NCBI RefSeq assembly: GCF_036169555.1
Contig: NZ_CP108032.1
Span: 6,944,001-7,008,000 of the forward strand
Reading direction: 5' to 3'
From: Streptomyces sp. NBC_00306
Lineage (GTDB): Bacteria > Actinomycetota > Actinomycetes > Streptomycetales > Streptomycetaceae
DNA: 64,000 bases
Part shown: positions 43,182 to 51,973 of the stretch, piece after piece
Layout of the letters: each line of letters begins with the position of its first letter
Numbering within the stretch: position 1 is the stretch's first letter
The notes under the pieces: generated by a model
Told to the model about the DNA's origin: nothing
What the model saw: only the letters and a program-made list of their open reading frames with translations
The model's database searches: none
Program-made: the position numbers and the translations under genes

Positions 43182-44084
43182 ATGTCCAAGGTTGTGGCCC
43201 CTGCGCCGCCACCGCCGGGCGGCGTGCTCTGGTCCGTCGTCGGCGACGTCCGCGAGCTGCTCATGCTGCCCGCCGCACTCGCCCTCCAGGTCGCCCACCC
43301 CGCCGTCGCCGCGGGCGTCGACGAGCACTCCGTCTTCCGCACCGATCCCTGGGGCCGCGGTGAGCGCTCTCTGCACTCGCTCCAGCTGTGGGTGTACGGC
43401 GGGGAGGAGGCCGCCCGCGAAGGGCAGCGGGTGCGCCGGCTCCACCGGTCCGTGCAGGGCACCGACCCCTACGGCCGCGTATACCACGCGCTGAGCCCCG
43501 ACTACTACGCCTGGGTGCACGCCACGGGCTTCCCCGTGTTCCAGCACGCGCTGCGCTATCTCGCGCGTCCCCTCACCGAGGCGCAGGAGCGCCGGCTGTA
43601 CGCGGAGTGGCTCCAGGTCGGCCGGGTCCTCGGCATCCGCGAGAGGGACATGCCCCCGACGATCGAGGACTTCTGGCCCTACTTCCGCAGGATGCTCGCC
43701 GACGAGGTGGAGGAGACCGCCGTCCTGCGCGAACTCATCGCCCTGGACGCGCCGGTGCCGCCGCCCGGCCTCGGCCCGCTGCCCGTCAGAGCGCTTCTCG
43801 GGACCCTCTGGCCCGCGCTCCTGCCGTCGTTCGTCCGTATCCGCCGGTTCCTCACCATCGGGCTCATGCCACCCGAGGCACGCGCGGCGATCGGCCTCGA
43901 ATGGACCGACCGCCAGGAGCGGGCGCTCGTCCGCCTCGGCCGGGTCGTACGGGCCGTGGTGCCCGTACTCCCCGACCGGCTGCGCTACCTCCCGCTCGCG
44001 CGCGAGGCGCGGCGGGCCGCCGGCCTCAGCGGGCCAGCCCGCCGCGCGCGACGACGTCGCCGTACCAGCGTGCGCTGTCCTTGA
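43182..44084 (+). CDS. Oxygenase MpaB family protein (DUF2236)
   Basis: A 300-residue DUF2236 protein related to fungal MpaB and the latex-clearing protein Lcp. Members are haem-dependent or putative oxygenases. Typical features are ALQVAHPAVAAGVDEHSVF (with His), DPYGRVYHALSPDYYAWVHATGF and a long helical C-terminal half. The last 19 codons, Arg-rich, lie antisense over the 3' end of the beta-glucosidase gene (59-bp overlap). The start is probably leaderless. The substrate is unknown. Confidence 0.85.
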   Translation: MSKVVAPAPPPPGGVLWSVVGDVRELLMLPAALALQVAHPAVAAGVDEHSVFRTDPWGRGERSLHSLQLWVYGGEEAAREGQRVRRLHRSVQGTDPYGRVYHALSPDYYAWVHATGFPVFQHALRYLARPLTEAQERRLYAEWLQVGRVLGIRERDMPPTIEDFWPYFRRMLADEVEETAVLRELIALDAPVPPPGLGPLPVRALLGTLWPALLPSFVRIRRFLTIGLMPPEARAAIGLEWTDRQERALVRLGRVVRAVVPVLPDRLRYLPLAREARRAAGLSGPARRARRRRRTSVRCP

Positions 44085-45426
44085 AGGTCCGCCGCTGGGT
44101 CGCGAAGTCTACATGGACGATGCCGAACCGCTTGCTGTACCCGTAAGCCCACTCGAAGTTGTCCAGCAGCGACCACAGGAAGTACCCGCGCACATCCGCC
44201 CCGGACTCGATCGCCCGGTGCACGGCCGTCAGATGCGACGTCAGGTAGGCGACGCGCTCGGGGTCGTGGACCGCGCCCGAGGGGTCGGCGTAGTCGTCGT
44301 ACGCCGCTCCGTTCTCGGTGATGACCAGCGGAACACCCGGCAGGTCCTCGCTCAGCCGGGTCAGCAGGTCGTACAGCCCCTCGGCGTCGACCGGCCAGTC
44401 CATCGCGGTGCGCGGGCCCGGCGCGGGGACGAACCGTACGTGCTCCTCGGCTCCCGCCCACGGCGACGGCGACTCGGAGGACCCGGCGGCGACGACCGTG
44501 GGGGAGTAGTAGTTGATGCCCAGCCAGTCGATCGGGGTGGAGATCGCCTCCAGATCCCCCTCCCTGACGAAGGACCAGTCGGTCACCGTCGCGGTGTCGC
44601 GGACCAGGTCCTCCGGGAGCCGGCCGTGGAAGACCGGTTCGAGGAAGACACGGTTGCCGACGGCGTCGATCCGCCGCACCGCGTCCAGATCGGCCGCGGA
44701 GTCCGTCAGCGGACGGACCGCGTGCAGATTGAGCGTCAGCGCGATCTCGGACGTCGCAGGAAGGGCGGAGTGCAGCGCCTGCGCCGCCCAGCCGTGCGCC
44801 AGATTGAAGTGGTGCGCGGCGCGCAGGGAGGCGTGCGCACTGGTGCGGCCGGGCGCGTGGACGCCGTTGCCATAGCCCAGGAAAGCCGCGCACCACGGCT
44901 CGTTGAGGGTGATCCAGGCAGCCACGCGGTCGCCGAGCGCGTCCGCCATGATGCCCGCGTAGTCGCCGAAACGCTGCGCCGTCTCACGCTGCGGCCAGCC
45001 GCCGGCGTCCTCCAGTTCCTGCGGCAGGTCCCAGTGGTAGAGCGTGGCCACCGGACGGATGCCCGCCGCCAGCAGCTCGTCGGTGAGCCGGCGGTAGAAG
45101 TCCAGGCCCTTCTGCACGGCCGGGCCCCGGCCGGTCGGCTGCACCCGGGGCCAGGAGACCGAGAAACGGTAGTCGGTGATGCCGAGCTGCTTCATCAGCG
45201 CGACGTCCTCGCGCATCCGGTGGTAGTGGTCGGCGGCGATGTCGCCGGTGTCGCCGTTGCGTACCTTGCCGGGGGTGCGGCTGAAGGTGTCCCAGATGGA
45301 CGGCGTACGGCCGTCCTCCGTGGCTGCGCCTTCGATCTGGTACGCGGCGGTCGCGGTGCCCCAGCGGAATGCGGCGGGGAACCGGAGCTCCGTCGTCGTA
45401 TCGGGGCGGGCGTCGACAGCGGTCAT
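44026..45426 (-). CDS. Glycoside hydrolase family 1 beta-glucosidase
   Basis: This cytoplasmic GH1 enzyme has 466 residues and no signal peptide. The N-terminal FRWGTATAAYQIEGA, the acid/base glutamate in TLNEPW (E176) and the nucleophile in ITENGAAY (E371) are all present. It would hydrolyse imported beta-linked glucose oligosaccharides to glucose. It is the last gene of the minus-strand sugar operon, 65 bp after the second permease gene. Linkage preference is inferred from the neighbouring GH81 gene, not from sequence. Confidence 0.93.
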   Translation of the reverse strand: MTAVDARPDTTTELRFPAAFRWGTATAAYQIEGAATEDGRTPSIWDTFSRTPGKVRNGDTGDIAADHYHRMREDVALMKQLGITDYRFSVSWPRVQPTGRGPAVQKGLDFYRRLTDELLAAGIRPVATLYHWDLPQELEDAGGWPQRETAQRFGDYAGIMADALGDRVAAWITLNEPWCAAFLGYGNGVHAPGRTSAHASLRAAHHFNLAHGWAAQALHSALPATSEIALTLNLHAVRPLTDSAADLDAVRRIDAVGNRVFLEPVFHGRLPEDLVRDTATVTDWSFVREGDLEAISTPIDWLGINYYSPTVVAAGSSESPSPWAGAEEHVRFVPAPGPRTAMDWPVDAEGLYDLLTRLSEDLPGVPLVITENGAAYDDYADPSGAVHDPERVAYLTSHLTAVHRAIESGADVRGYFLWSLLDNFEWAYGYSKRFGIVHVDFATQRRTFKDSARWYGDVVARGGLAR

Positions 45427-45491
45427 GAGGCGGAACTCCCAGGAGGTGTGGTGGAGCGGTGGGGGGTGGCAATGCGATCGGCTGCCGGGGC

Positions 45492-46397
45492 TCAGCCCTT
45501 CACGGCGCCCTGCATGATGCCTCCCACGATCTGCCTGCCGAGCAGGCCGAAGACGAGCAGCACGGGAAGGGTGCCGAGCAGCGTGCCGGCCATGATCACG
45601 GATTGGTCGTGGACATAGCCGCCGCCGAGCTGGCGCAGGGCGACCTGCACGGTCGGCTCCTGCGAGGACAGGGCGACGATCGGCCAGAAGAAGTCGTTCC
45701 ACGCGGCCATGAAGGTGAGCATGCCGAGGACGGCCATGCCCGGCCGGGCGATGGGCACCACGACGGACCAGAAGATCCGGGCACTGGAGGCGCCGTCCAC
45801 CCGTGCCGCCTCGATCAGTTCGTCCGGCAGCGACTGCACCAGGTACTGCCGCATGAAGAACACACCGAAGGCGGAGACGAGCCCGGGCAGGATGACGGCC
45901 TGGAGCTGGTTCACCCACTGCAGTTCGGCGATCAGCATGAACAGCGGGATCACCCCGAGCTGCGGCGGGATCATCATGGTGCCCACCGTGATCGCCAGCA
46001 GCGCGCCACGGCCGCGGAAGCGCAGCTTGGCGAAGGCGAAACCGGCGAGCGTGCAGCACAGCACGGTGCCGACGGTGATCGAGCCCGAGACGATGAGGGA
46101 GTTCAGCAGCGCCTTGCCGATGTCCGCCTCCTCCATCACCGCCTCGAAGTTGCGCATCAGGTTCGGCCCGGGCAGCAGCGACGGAGGCACCTTCGCCAGA
46201 TCGGCGTTGGACCGGCTGGCCGCGACGATCGTCCAGTAGAACGGGAACGCCGAGATCAGCAGCGCGACGATCAGGATCGCGTAGGTGAGCTTGCCGCCGC
46301 GCATGGTGCGTCCGGCGCGGGTCCTGCGCCGGCGCGGGGTCCGGGGGCGCCGGTCCGTGGTGGGCGGCTCGGTCGGCGGAGCGGCGAGCGCGGTCAT
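45492..46397 (-). CDS. Carbohydrate ABC transporter permease (MalG type)
   Basis: A 301-residue inner-membrane permease with about six helices. The cytoplasmic EAA loop reads ELIEAARVDGASSARIFWSVVVPIARPG, the contact for the ATPase. A long basic Pro/Arg-rich N-terminus precedes TM1. It overlaps the upstream permease gene by 4 bp (ATGA). No ATPase gene is in the cluster, so a shared MsiK-type ATPase is expected, as for other Streptomyces sugar importers. Confidence 0.93.
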   Translation of the reverse strand: MTALAAPPTEPPTTDRRPRTPRRRRTRAGRTMRGGKLTYAILIVALLISAFPFYWTIVAASRSNADLAKVPPSLLPGPNLMRNFEAVMEEADIGKALLNSLIVSGSITVGTVLCCTLAGFAFAKLRFRGRGALLAITVGTMMIPPQLGVIPLFMLIAELQWVNQLQAVILPGLVSAFGVFFMRQYLVQSLPDELIEAARVDGASSARIFWSVVVPIARPGMAVLGMLTFMAAWNDFFWPIVALSSQEPTVQVALRQLGGGYVHDQSVIMAGTLLGTLPVLLVFGLLGRQIVGGIMQGAVKG

Positions 46398-47356
46398 CGG
46401 CCGGCCTCCTTGCGGTAACGGCGGCGCGCGATCAGGGCGTTGACCCCGACGAGCACCAGGATCAGCAGGAACATCACCCAGGCGATGGCGGCGGCCCGGC
46501 CCAGGTGGAAGAAGCCCCAGCCCTGTTCGTACATGTAGAGACCGAGCGTCTGGTACTGGTGCGAGATACCGCCGGAGATGGAGCCCTCGAACAGCAGCGG
46601 CTCTCCGAAGAGCTGTGTCGCGCCGATCGTCGACACGACGACGGTGAAGACGATCGTGGGCCGCAGCCCCGGCAGCGTCACATGGAAGAACTGCCGCCAG
46701 CGGGAGGCGCCGTCCATCTCGGCAGCCTCGTACAGCTCGCTCGGGATGGACTGCATGCCCGCCAGATAGATCAGTGCGTTGTAGCCGGTCCACCGCCAGA
46801 TCACGATCGTGGAGACGGCGATCTGCGAACTGACGGTGCCGGTCTGCCAGTCGACCGGGTCGATGCCGACCAGACCGATGGCGTAGTTGATCAGTCCGAA
46901 GTCGCGGCCGAAGAGCTGGGCGAAGACCAGCGTCGCCGCCGCGACCGATGTGGCGTAGGGCAGCAGCATCGCCGTACGCAGGAAAGTGCGGCCGCGCAGA
47001 CGGTAGTTGAGCAGATGGGCCAGGCCCAGTGCCATCACCAGCTGCGGGACCGTGGACAGCACCCCGATGGTGAAGGTGTTGCGCAGTGCGGTCCAGAAGA
47101 TCTCGTCGCCGAAGAGCGCGGTGTAGTTGTCCAGGCCGCGCCACTGCATGTCGCCGGGCGTCTGCAGTTCCACCCGGTACAGCGACACGAACGCCGTGTA
47201 GATCAGCGGGAAGAGGCCGAAGGCGGCGAACAGCGTGAAGAACGGCGCCACATAGGCGTACGGGGTCAGCTTCCGCCAGGTCCGGTGCGCGGCCGACGGC
47301 TGCGGGGGCGCCGGTGGCCGGGGCGCGTCCGGCTTCGGGGTGGCGGTGAGGGTCAC
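46394..47356 (-). CDS. Carbohydrate ABC transporter permease (MalF type)
   Basis: A 320-residue permease with six predicted helices. Its EAA loop is SELYEAAEMDGASRWRQFFHVTLPGLRP. The GTG start at 47356 follows a 179-bp gap filled with hairpin-forming repeats that separates it from the binding-protein gene. Together with the MalG-type partner it forms the heterodimeric channel of an oligosaccharide importer. Confidence 0.93.
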   Translation of the reverse strand: MTLTATPKPDAPRPPAPPQPSAAHRTWRKLTPYAYVAPFFTLFAAFGLFPLIYTAFVSLYRVELQTPGDMQWRGLDNYTALFGDEIFWTALRNTFTIGVLSTVPQLVMALGLAHLLNYRLRGRTFLRTAMLLPYATSVAAATLVFAQLFGRDFGLINYAIGLVGIDPVDWQTGTVSSQIAVSTIVIWRWTGYNALIYLAGMQSIPSELYEAAEMDGASRWRQFFHVTLPGLRPTIVFTVVVSTIGATQLFGEPLLFEGSISGGISHQYQTLGLYMYEQGWGFFHLGRAAAIAWVMFLLILVLVGVNALIARRRYRKEAGR

Positions 47357-47412
47357 GAGCGGCCCTTCGGGAGGAGGTACGGGGGTACGGGCGTACGGGA
47401 GAGGCGTGGAGT

Positions 47413-47519
47413 CCGGAGGCCGGTCCGGCCGGGTGTCGAGGACCGGCCTCCGGGGCGTGGTGGCCGGGGGCCAGGACCGGCCTCCGGAGCGGGTGGCCGG
47501 GTCCAGGACCGGCCTCCGG
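47413..47519 (-). repeat. Intercistronic repeat array between binding protein and permease genes
   Basis: AGGACCGGCCTCCGG occurs three times in direct orientation (47439-47453, 47473-47487, 47505-47519; periods 34 and 32 bp). One inverted copy, CCGGAGGCCGGTCC, lies at 47413-47426. Any direct copy can pair with the inverted one, giving alternative RNA hairpins. The position after the binding-protein gene suggests mRNA stabilisation or partial termination that keeps binding protein in excess over permease. Confidence 0.75.
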
Positions 47520-47535
47520 ATCGTGGGGACCGGGG

Positions 47536-48840
47536 TCAGCCGGTGGCGTTCTCCACGTTCTTCTTCGCGGTCGACCAGGCCTTGTCGGGCGAGGTGCCCT
47601 TGCGCTCCACCTCGCTCAGCGCGTTGGTGATCTGGTCGGCCACGTTCTTGTCGTGGACGCCGAGCACCTGCACCGGGGCGGCCTTGGCGGCGTCACCGAA
47701 GATCTGGCCGATCGGCGCGTCGGAGAAGTACGGGTCCTTGGCGTCGGCGACCTGAGCGATGGCTCCCGTGGACGACGGGAAGTTGCCCTGCTTGGTGAAG
47801 AGCTTGGCCTGCTGCGCGGGGGCGGTCAGCCACTGGATCAGGTCGTACGCCTCCTTCTTGTGCTTGGCGGCCCGGGGGATGGAGAGGTACGAGCCGCCCC
47901 AGTTGCCCGCGCCGCCGGGCAGCTTGGCGATGTCCCACTTGCCCTTGCCGGCCTCACCGGCCTGGCCCTTGATGTAGCCGAGCATCCAGGCGGGGCAGGG
48001 CATCGTGGCGAACGAGCCGGCGGAGAACGCCTGGTTCCACTGCGGCGACCACTGGTCGAGCTTGGCGCTCAGGCCCGCCTTCGCGGCATCGGCGGACGCC
48101 TTCCAGGCCGCCTTGATCGGCGGGTTGTTCTCGTAGATCAGCTTGCCGGAGGCGTCGTAGTACCGCTCCTCCTCCTGGCCGACCATGATCGTGTAGAGGC
48201 TGCCGACGCTGTCCATCCAGGCGCTCTTGGCGGGGGCCTTCTTCTTGTACTCCTTGCCCAGGGCGAGGTAGCCGTCCCAGGTGGACCACTTGGCCGCCAG
48301 CTCGGTCCGGTCGGTGGGCAGTCCGGCCTTCTCGAAGAGGTCGGTGCGGTAGCACATGGCCTCCGGGCCGACGTCGGTGCCGAGGCCGAGGACCTGGCCG
48401 TCCTTGCCGGTGGCCGCGGACCACTTGGCGTCGGCGAACTGGCTCTTGAGCTTGTCGGCGCCGTACTTCTTCAGGTCCTCGAACTTGTCGGCCTGCTGCT
48501 GGGTGACGGCGGCGATGCGGCCCACCTCGATGCCCTGCACGTCGGCGAGGCCGCCACCGCCCGCGAGCCGGGTCTGCAGCGACTTCCAGTAGTCCTGCTC
48601 GTCCTCGGTGTCGCTCTGCTTGATCGTGACGCCCGGGTGGAGCTTCTCGTACTCCGCGTACAGCCCGGCCTCCTTGTATCCGAACGAACCGAAGAGGTCG
48701 ACCGTGATCGTGACCTTCCCGTCCGCGCTGTCCGACGCGCCGTCCGAGGAACCGGATCCGCATGCGGCCAGAAGTGCTCCGGTGAGTGCGACCGCACCCA
48801 CGCGGACGACGGCCCTCTTGGCGGCTCGGGCGATGGGCAT
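47536..48840 (-). CDS. Extracellular sugar-binding lipoprotein of an ABC transporter
   Basis: A 434-residue family 1 solute-binding protein. It has a lipoprotein signal peptide with the lipobox LLAAC (Cys near residue 27) followed by a Gly/Ser/Asp linker. The mature part has the MalE-type fold (KVTITVDLFGSFGYKEAGLYAEYEKLHPGV, RLAGGGGLADVQGIEVG, GSYLSIPRAAKHKKEAYDLIQWLT). GGGAGG precedes the ATG. It is the first gene of the operon and carries a LacI-type operator in its 5' leader. The ligand is probably laminari-oligosaccharide or another beta-glucoside (inference from context). Confidence 0.92.
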   Translation of the reverse strand: MPIARAAKRAVVRVGAVALTGALLAACGSGSSDGASDSADGKVTITVDLFGSFGYKEAGLYAEYEKLHPGVTIKQSDTEDEQDYWKSLQTRLAGGGGLADVQGIEVGRIAAVTQQQADKFEDLKKYGADKLKSQFADAKWSAATGKDGQVLGLGTDVGPEAMCYRTDLFEKAGLPTDRTELAAKWSTWDGYLALGKEYKKKAPAKSAWMDSVGSLYTIMVGQEEERYYDASGKLIYENNPPIKAAWKASADAAKAGLSAKLDQWSPQWNQAFSAGSFATMPCPAWMLGYIKGQAGEAGKGKWDIAKLPGGAGNWGGSYLSIPRAAKHKKEAYDLIQWLTAPAQQAKLFTKQGNFPSSTGAIAQVADAKDPYFSDAPIGQIFGDAAKAAPVQVLGVHDKNVADQITNALSEVERKGTSPDKAWSTAKKNVENATG

Positions 48841-48878
48841 GGGAAGCCTCCCTTGGCTTCGGTGGAGCGAGACCGCCA

Positions 48879-48894
48879 TTGAGAGCGCTCTCAA
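48879..48894. promoter_or_regulatory. LacI-type operator 1 (sugar-binding protein operon)
   Basis: TTGAGAGCGCTCTCAA is a perfect 16-bp palindrome. On the minus strand a promoter TTGACG (48931-48936), 18 bp, CACGCT (48907-48912) places the transcription start near 48900, so the operator sits just inside the transcript. It is close to the CebR consensus TGGGAGCGCTCCCA with G-to-A changes in the arms. Confidence 0.85.
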
Positions 48895-48992
48895 AGATGC
48901 GACTGGAGCGTGCCCCGGAGGGGCTCGTCCCGTCAAGACTCGAAGGCGTAACGGCTTGGACTCAGCCCCAACTGGGGCCTGTGTCCCATCTA

Positions 48993-49046
48993 TTGACACG
49001 TCTGTTTCAGGAGTTTTACGTTGCAGGGCATCTGAGAGCGCTCTCG
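48993..49046 (+). promoter_or_regulatory. GH81 promoter with LacI-type operator 2
   Basis: TTGACA (48993-48998), an 18-bp spacer and TACGTT (49017-49022) form a strong promoter. The operator TGAGAGCGCTCTCG (49033-49046) lies ten bases after the -10, over the start of the transcript. It predicts co-repression with the divergent transporter operon. Confidence 0.8.
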
Positions 49047-49080
49047 GACGCCCTTTCCCTCATGACTCGAGGTGCCGTCC

Positions 49081-51864
49081 ATGCCAGCCCACCGCACCAG
49101 ACCAGCTGCCGCGCTGTTCCTGGTCACAGCCCTGGCCGCCGTCGGCCTGGGCCCGGCCGCCACTCCGGCGGCGGCCGCAACCATCCCCGTAGGCTCTGGC
49201 AGCTACTCCGACAGCCGCCCCGCCGGCACGTCGGGCCCGACCACCAACACCGGCGCGCCGGTCACCCCCAAGACCACGCCCGCCGCCAAGGACAAGCCGG
49301 TCCCCACCAACGACTGGTGGTCCTCCCTGGCCTTCCAGCGCTACGGCGACAACCCGTACTCCACCCCCATGTACGGCCACCCGCTGACGTACCAGGCCAC
49401 CGCCGGCGGGCTCGACATCGGCTACCCGACGACGGCCGCCATCGTCGGCGACGGCCGTCAGTACGAGTACGCGCACAAGCGGGACCTCACCCTCGGCCTG
49501 AGCGGGCTCAACTCGCCCGACACCAAGGCCGATGCATGGTCCGACTGGACCGTGACCCCCTACTGGTCGGACGGCACGCGAACCCTGCGCACCACCATCG
49601 GCCACGGCATGCCGTTCGTATATGCCAAGGGCTCCGGGGCAGCCGCCCAGATCACCACCGCGGCGGCGCCCACGGTCTTCGCCGACCAGGGCAACGTCCT
49701 CGGCATCACGGTCGCGGGCCACCACTACGCGCTGTTCGCCCCCACGGGCAGCGACTGGACGGTCTCCGGCTCGACCATCACCGCCGGCCTCGGCGCCAAG
49801 GACTACTTCTCCCTCGCCGTCCTGCCCTCCACCGACGCGCTGGCCACCTACCGGAAGTACGCCTTCAGTTTCGTCACCGGCTCCCAGGCGAGCTGGAGCT
49901 ACACCGGCGGCAACTCCCGGGCCACGTACACCCTGACCACCGAGGCCAAGGAGGGCACCGAGCGCGGGACGCTCCAGGCGCTCTACCGCCATCAGTGGAT
50001 GAACAGCACCGACCCGCTGACCTCGTACACCTACGTCTCACCGCGCGGGACGATGAAGGTCCGCGAGTCCGCGTCCTTCAGCACCAGCCAGAAGGCGTCC
50101 GCCGTGCTGCCCGGGCTGCCGAGGACCAACGCCGTCGACACCGCACGGCTGCGCGGCTATCTCAACGAGGTCGCGAACGCGGCCGACCCCTTCTCCGGCT
50201 ACACGGACACCTACTGGACGGGCAAGGCGCTCGGCCGCCTCGCCCAACTGGTCCCCGTCGCCGACCAGATCGGCGAGACCGCCACCCGCGACAAGCTCAT
50301 CGGGCTGCTCAAGGGCCGGCTTCAGGACTGGTTCACGGCGGGGGGCGTCAGCGAGTTCAGCTACGACAAGGCGTGGAAGACGCTCACCGGATACCCCGCC
50401 TCGTACGGCAGCGACACCGAACTCAACGACCACCACTTCCACTACAGCTACTACATCTACGCGGCCGCGATCGTCGCCCAGTACGACCAGGCCTGGGCCG
50501 CCGACTCCGCCTGGGGCGGCATGGTGAAGACCCTGGTGCGGGACGCGGCCAACCCCAGCCGCAGCGACTCCGCCTTCCCCTTCCTGCGCGGCTTCGACGT
50601 GTACGCCGGGCACAGCTGGGCCTCCGGGCACCAGGGCTTCGCCGCCGGCAACAACCAGGAGTCGTCGTCGGAGTCCATCAACCTCAGCGCGGGCCTCGTG
50701 CTGTGGGGCTCGGCCACCGGTGACACCGCTCTGCGCGACCTCGGCACCTATCTGCTCACCACCGAGTCCGAGGCGATCGGCCAGTACTGGTTCGACGCCG
50801 ACCAGCAGGTCTTCCCGTCCTCCTTCGGCCATGACACGGTCGGCATGGTGTGGGGCAGCGGCGGGGCCTACGCGACCTGGTGGACCGCCAACCCGGAGGA
50901 GATCCACGGCATCAACGTCCTGCCCGTGACCGGTGGTTCACTCCACCTGGGCGGCGAGAAGACCGCGATCCGGCGCAACATCGCCGAGATGGAGCGCGAG
51001 AACGGCGGCCCCGCCGTCGAATGGCGCGACATCCTCTGGGAGTTCCAGTCGTTCGCCGATCCCGCGGCGGCGAAGGCCAAGTGGGACGGGGGCCATGCCG
51101 GATACACGCCCGAACAGGGCGAGTCCAAGGCGCACACCTACCACTGGCTGACCACCCTCGACGCCATCGGGGCGCCCGACGCGACGGTCACCGGGGACAT
51201 CCCGACGTCCGCCGTGTTCACCAAGGGGACGGCACGGACCTACGCCGCGCACAACTACGGCGCCACGGCCCGCACGGTGACGTTCTCCGACGGCAAGACG
51301 CTCTCCGTACCGGCGCGTTCGACGGCGACCGGCACGGGAACGGGCACCGGCGACCCGGACCCCGACCCGGATCCCGATCCGCCGACCGGGAACACCTTCC
51401 AACTCCGTACGGGAGGAACGCTGACCACCGCCACCGGTGGCACGGCCGGCAGTGACACGATCGCCTCCGCCGGCGGCGGCAATCACGACGGCACCCCGAA
51501 CCAGCCGCTCGTCTACCAGGCCAAGCAGGTCAACGGCACGGTCACGCCCGGCGCAGCCACCGCCTTCCGCCTCCAGCTCGACGCGGGCACGGCGGTGGGC
51601 CTCGGCCAGCAGGCCCGGGTCAGCTACGACTTCACGGGCGACGGCACCTTCGACCGCACCGAGACCTACCAGTACTTCGCCACCGACCCGGTGGCGGGCT
51701 GGGAGGAGTACGCCCAGTCGCGCGGACTGCGCTCGGCGACCGGGAGTCTCGGTGACCTGAAGAACGGCACCGTACGGCTGGAGGTGTGGCACGCCATCGG
51801 CAACGGCACCGCGAAGCTCCAGACCGGCACGGACAGGTCGGTGCTGGTGATTCCCTTCGGCTGA
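49081..51864 (+). CDS. Secreted GH81 endo-beta-1,3-glucanase with C-terminal carbohydrate-binding-like module
   Basis: A 927-residue extracellular enzyme that would cut beta-1,3-glucan (laminarin, curdlan, fungal walls). A signal peptide ends about residue 33. The GH81 domain shows NDWWSSL (77-83), NDHHFHYSYY with a likely catalytic Asp (D450), and NNQESSSES with the conserved glutamates (E527, E531). A Thr/Gly and Asp-Pro repeat linker (about 750-770) leads to a beta-rich module of about 157 residues, possibly a CBM56-like glucan-binding module. I prefer ATG 49081 with GAGG eight bases upstream over GTG 49072. Confidence 0.9.
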   Translation: MPAHRTRPAAALFLVTALAAVGLGPAATPAAAATIPVGSGSYSDSRPAGTSGPTTNTGAPVTPKTTPAAKDKPVPTNDWWSSLAFQRYGDNPYSTPMYGHPLTYQATAGGLDIGYPTTAAIVGDGRQYEYAHKRDLTLGLSGLNSPDTKADAWSDWTVTPYWSDGTRTLRTTIGHGMPFVYAKGSGAAAQITTAAAPTVFADQGNVLGITVAGHHYALFAPTGSDWTVSGSTITAGLGAKDYFSLAVLPSTDALATYRKYAFSFVTGSQASWSYTGGNSRATYTLTTEAKEGTERGTLQALYRHQWMNSTDPLTSYTYVSPRGTMKVRESASFSTSQKASAVLPGLPRTNAVDTARLRGYLNEVANAADPFSGYTDTYWTGKALGRLAQLVPVADQIGETATRDKLIGLLKGRLQDWFTAGGVSEFSYDKAWKTLTGYPASYGSDTELNDHHFHYSYYIYAAAIVAQYDQAWAADSAWGGMVKTLVRDAANPSRSDSAFPFLRGFDVYAGHSWASGHQGFAAGNNQESSSESINLSAGLVLWGSATGDTALRDLGTYLLTTESEAIGQYWFDADQQVFPSSFGHDTVGMVWGSGGAYATWWTANPEEIHGINVLPVTGGSLHLGGEKTAIRRNIAEMERENGGPAVEWRDILWEFQSFADPAAAKAKWDGGHAGYTPEQGESKAHTYHWLTTLDAIGAPDATVTGDIPTSAVFTKGTARTYAAHNYGATARTVTFSDGKTLSVPARSTATGTGTGTGDPDPDPDPDPPTGNTFQLRTGGTLTTATGGTAGSDTIASAGGGNHDGTPNQPLVYQAKQVNGTVTPGAATAFRLQLDAGTAVGLGQQARVSYDFTGDGTFDRTETYQYFATDPVAGWEEYAQSRGLRSATGSLGDLKNGTVRLEVWHAIGNGTAKLQTGTDRSVLVIPFG

Positions 51865-51973
51865 GCGGGCGGTTCGGCGGATCGTGCCGGCGCCGGGTGC
51901 ACCGGCCCGCCGGTCGCGCCGGTCACCAGCGGGCGAAGGAGACCAGCACCGTGTGCGGCGGGCACCCGGCCTC

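Noticed and set aside
43359..43372. GTGAGCGCTCTCTG inside the MpaB-family gene as a fourth LacI operator
   Set aside because: It lacks two bases of the left arm, lies inside a coding region, and is not near a promoter.
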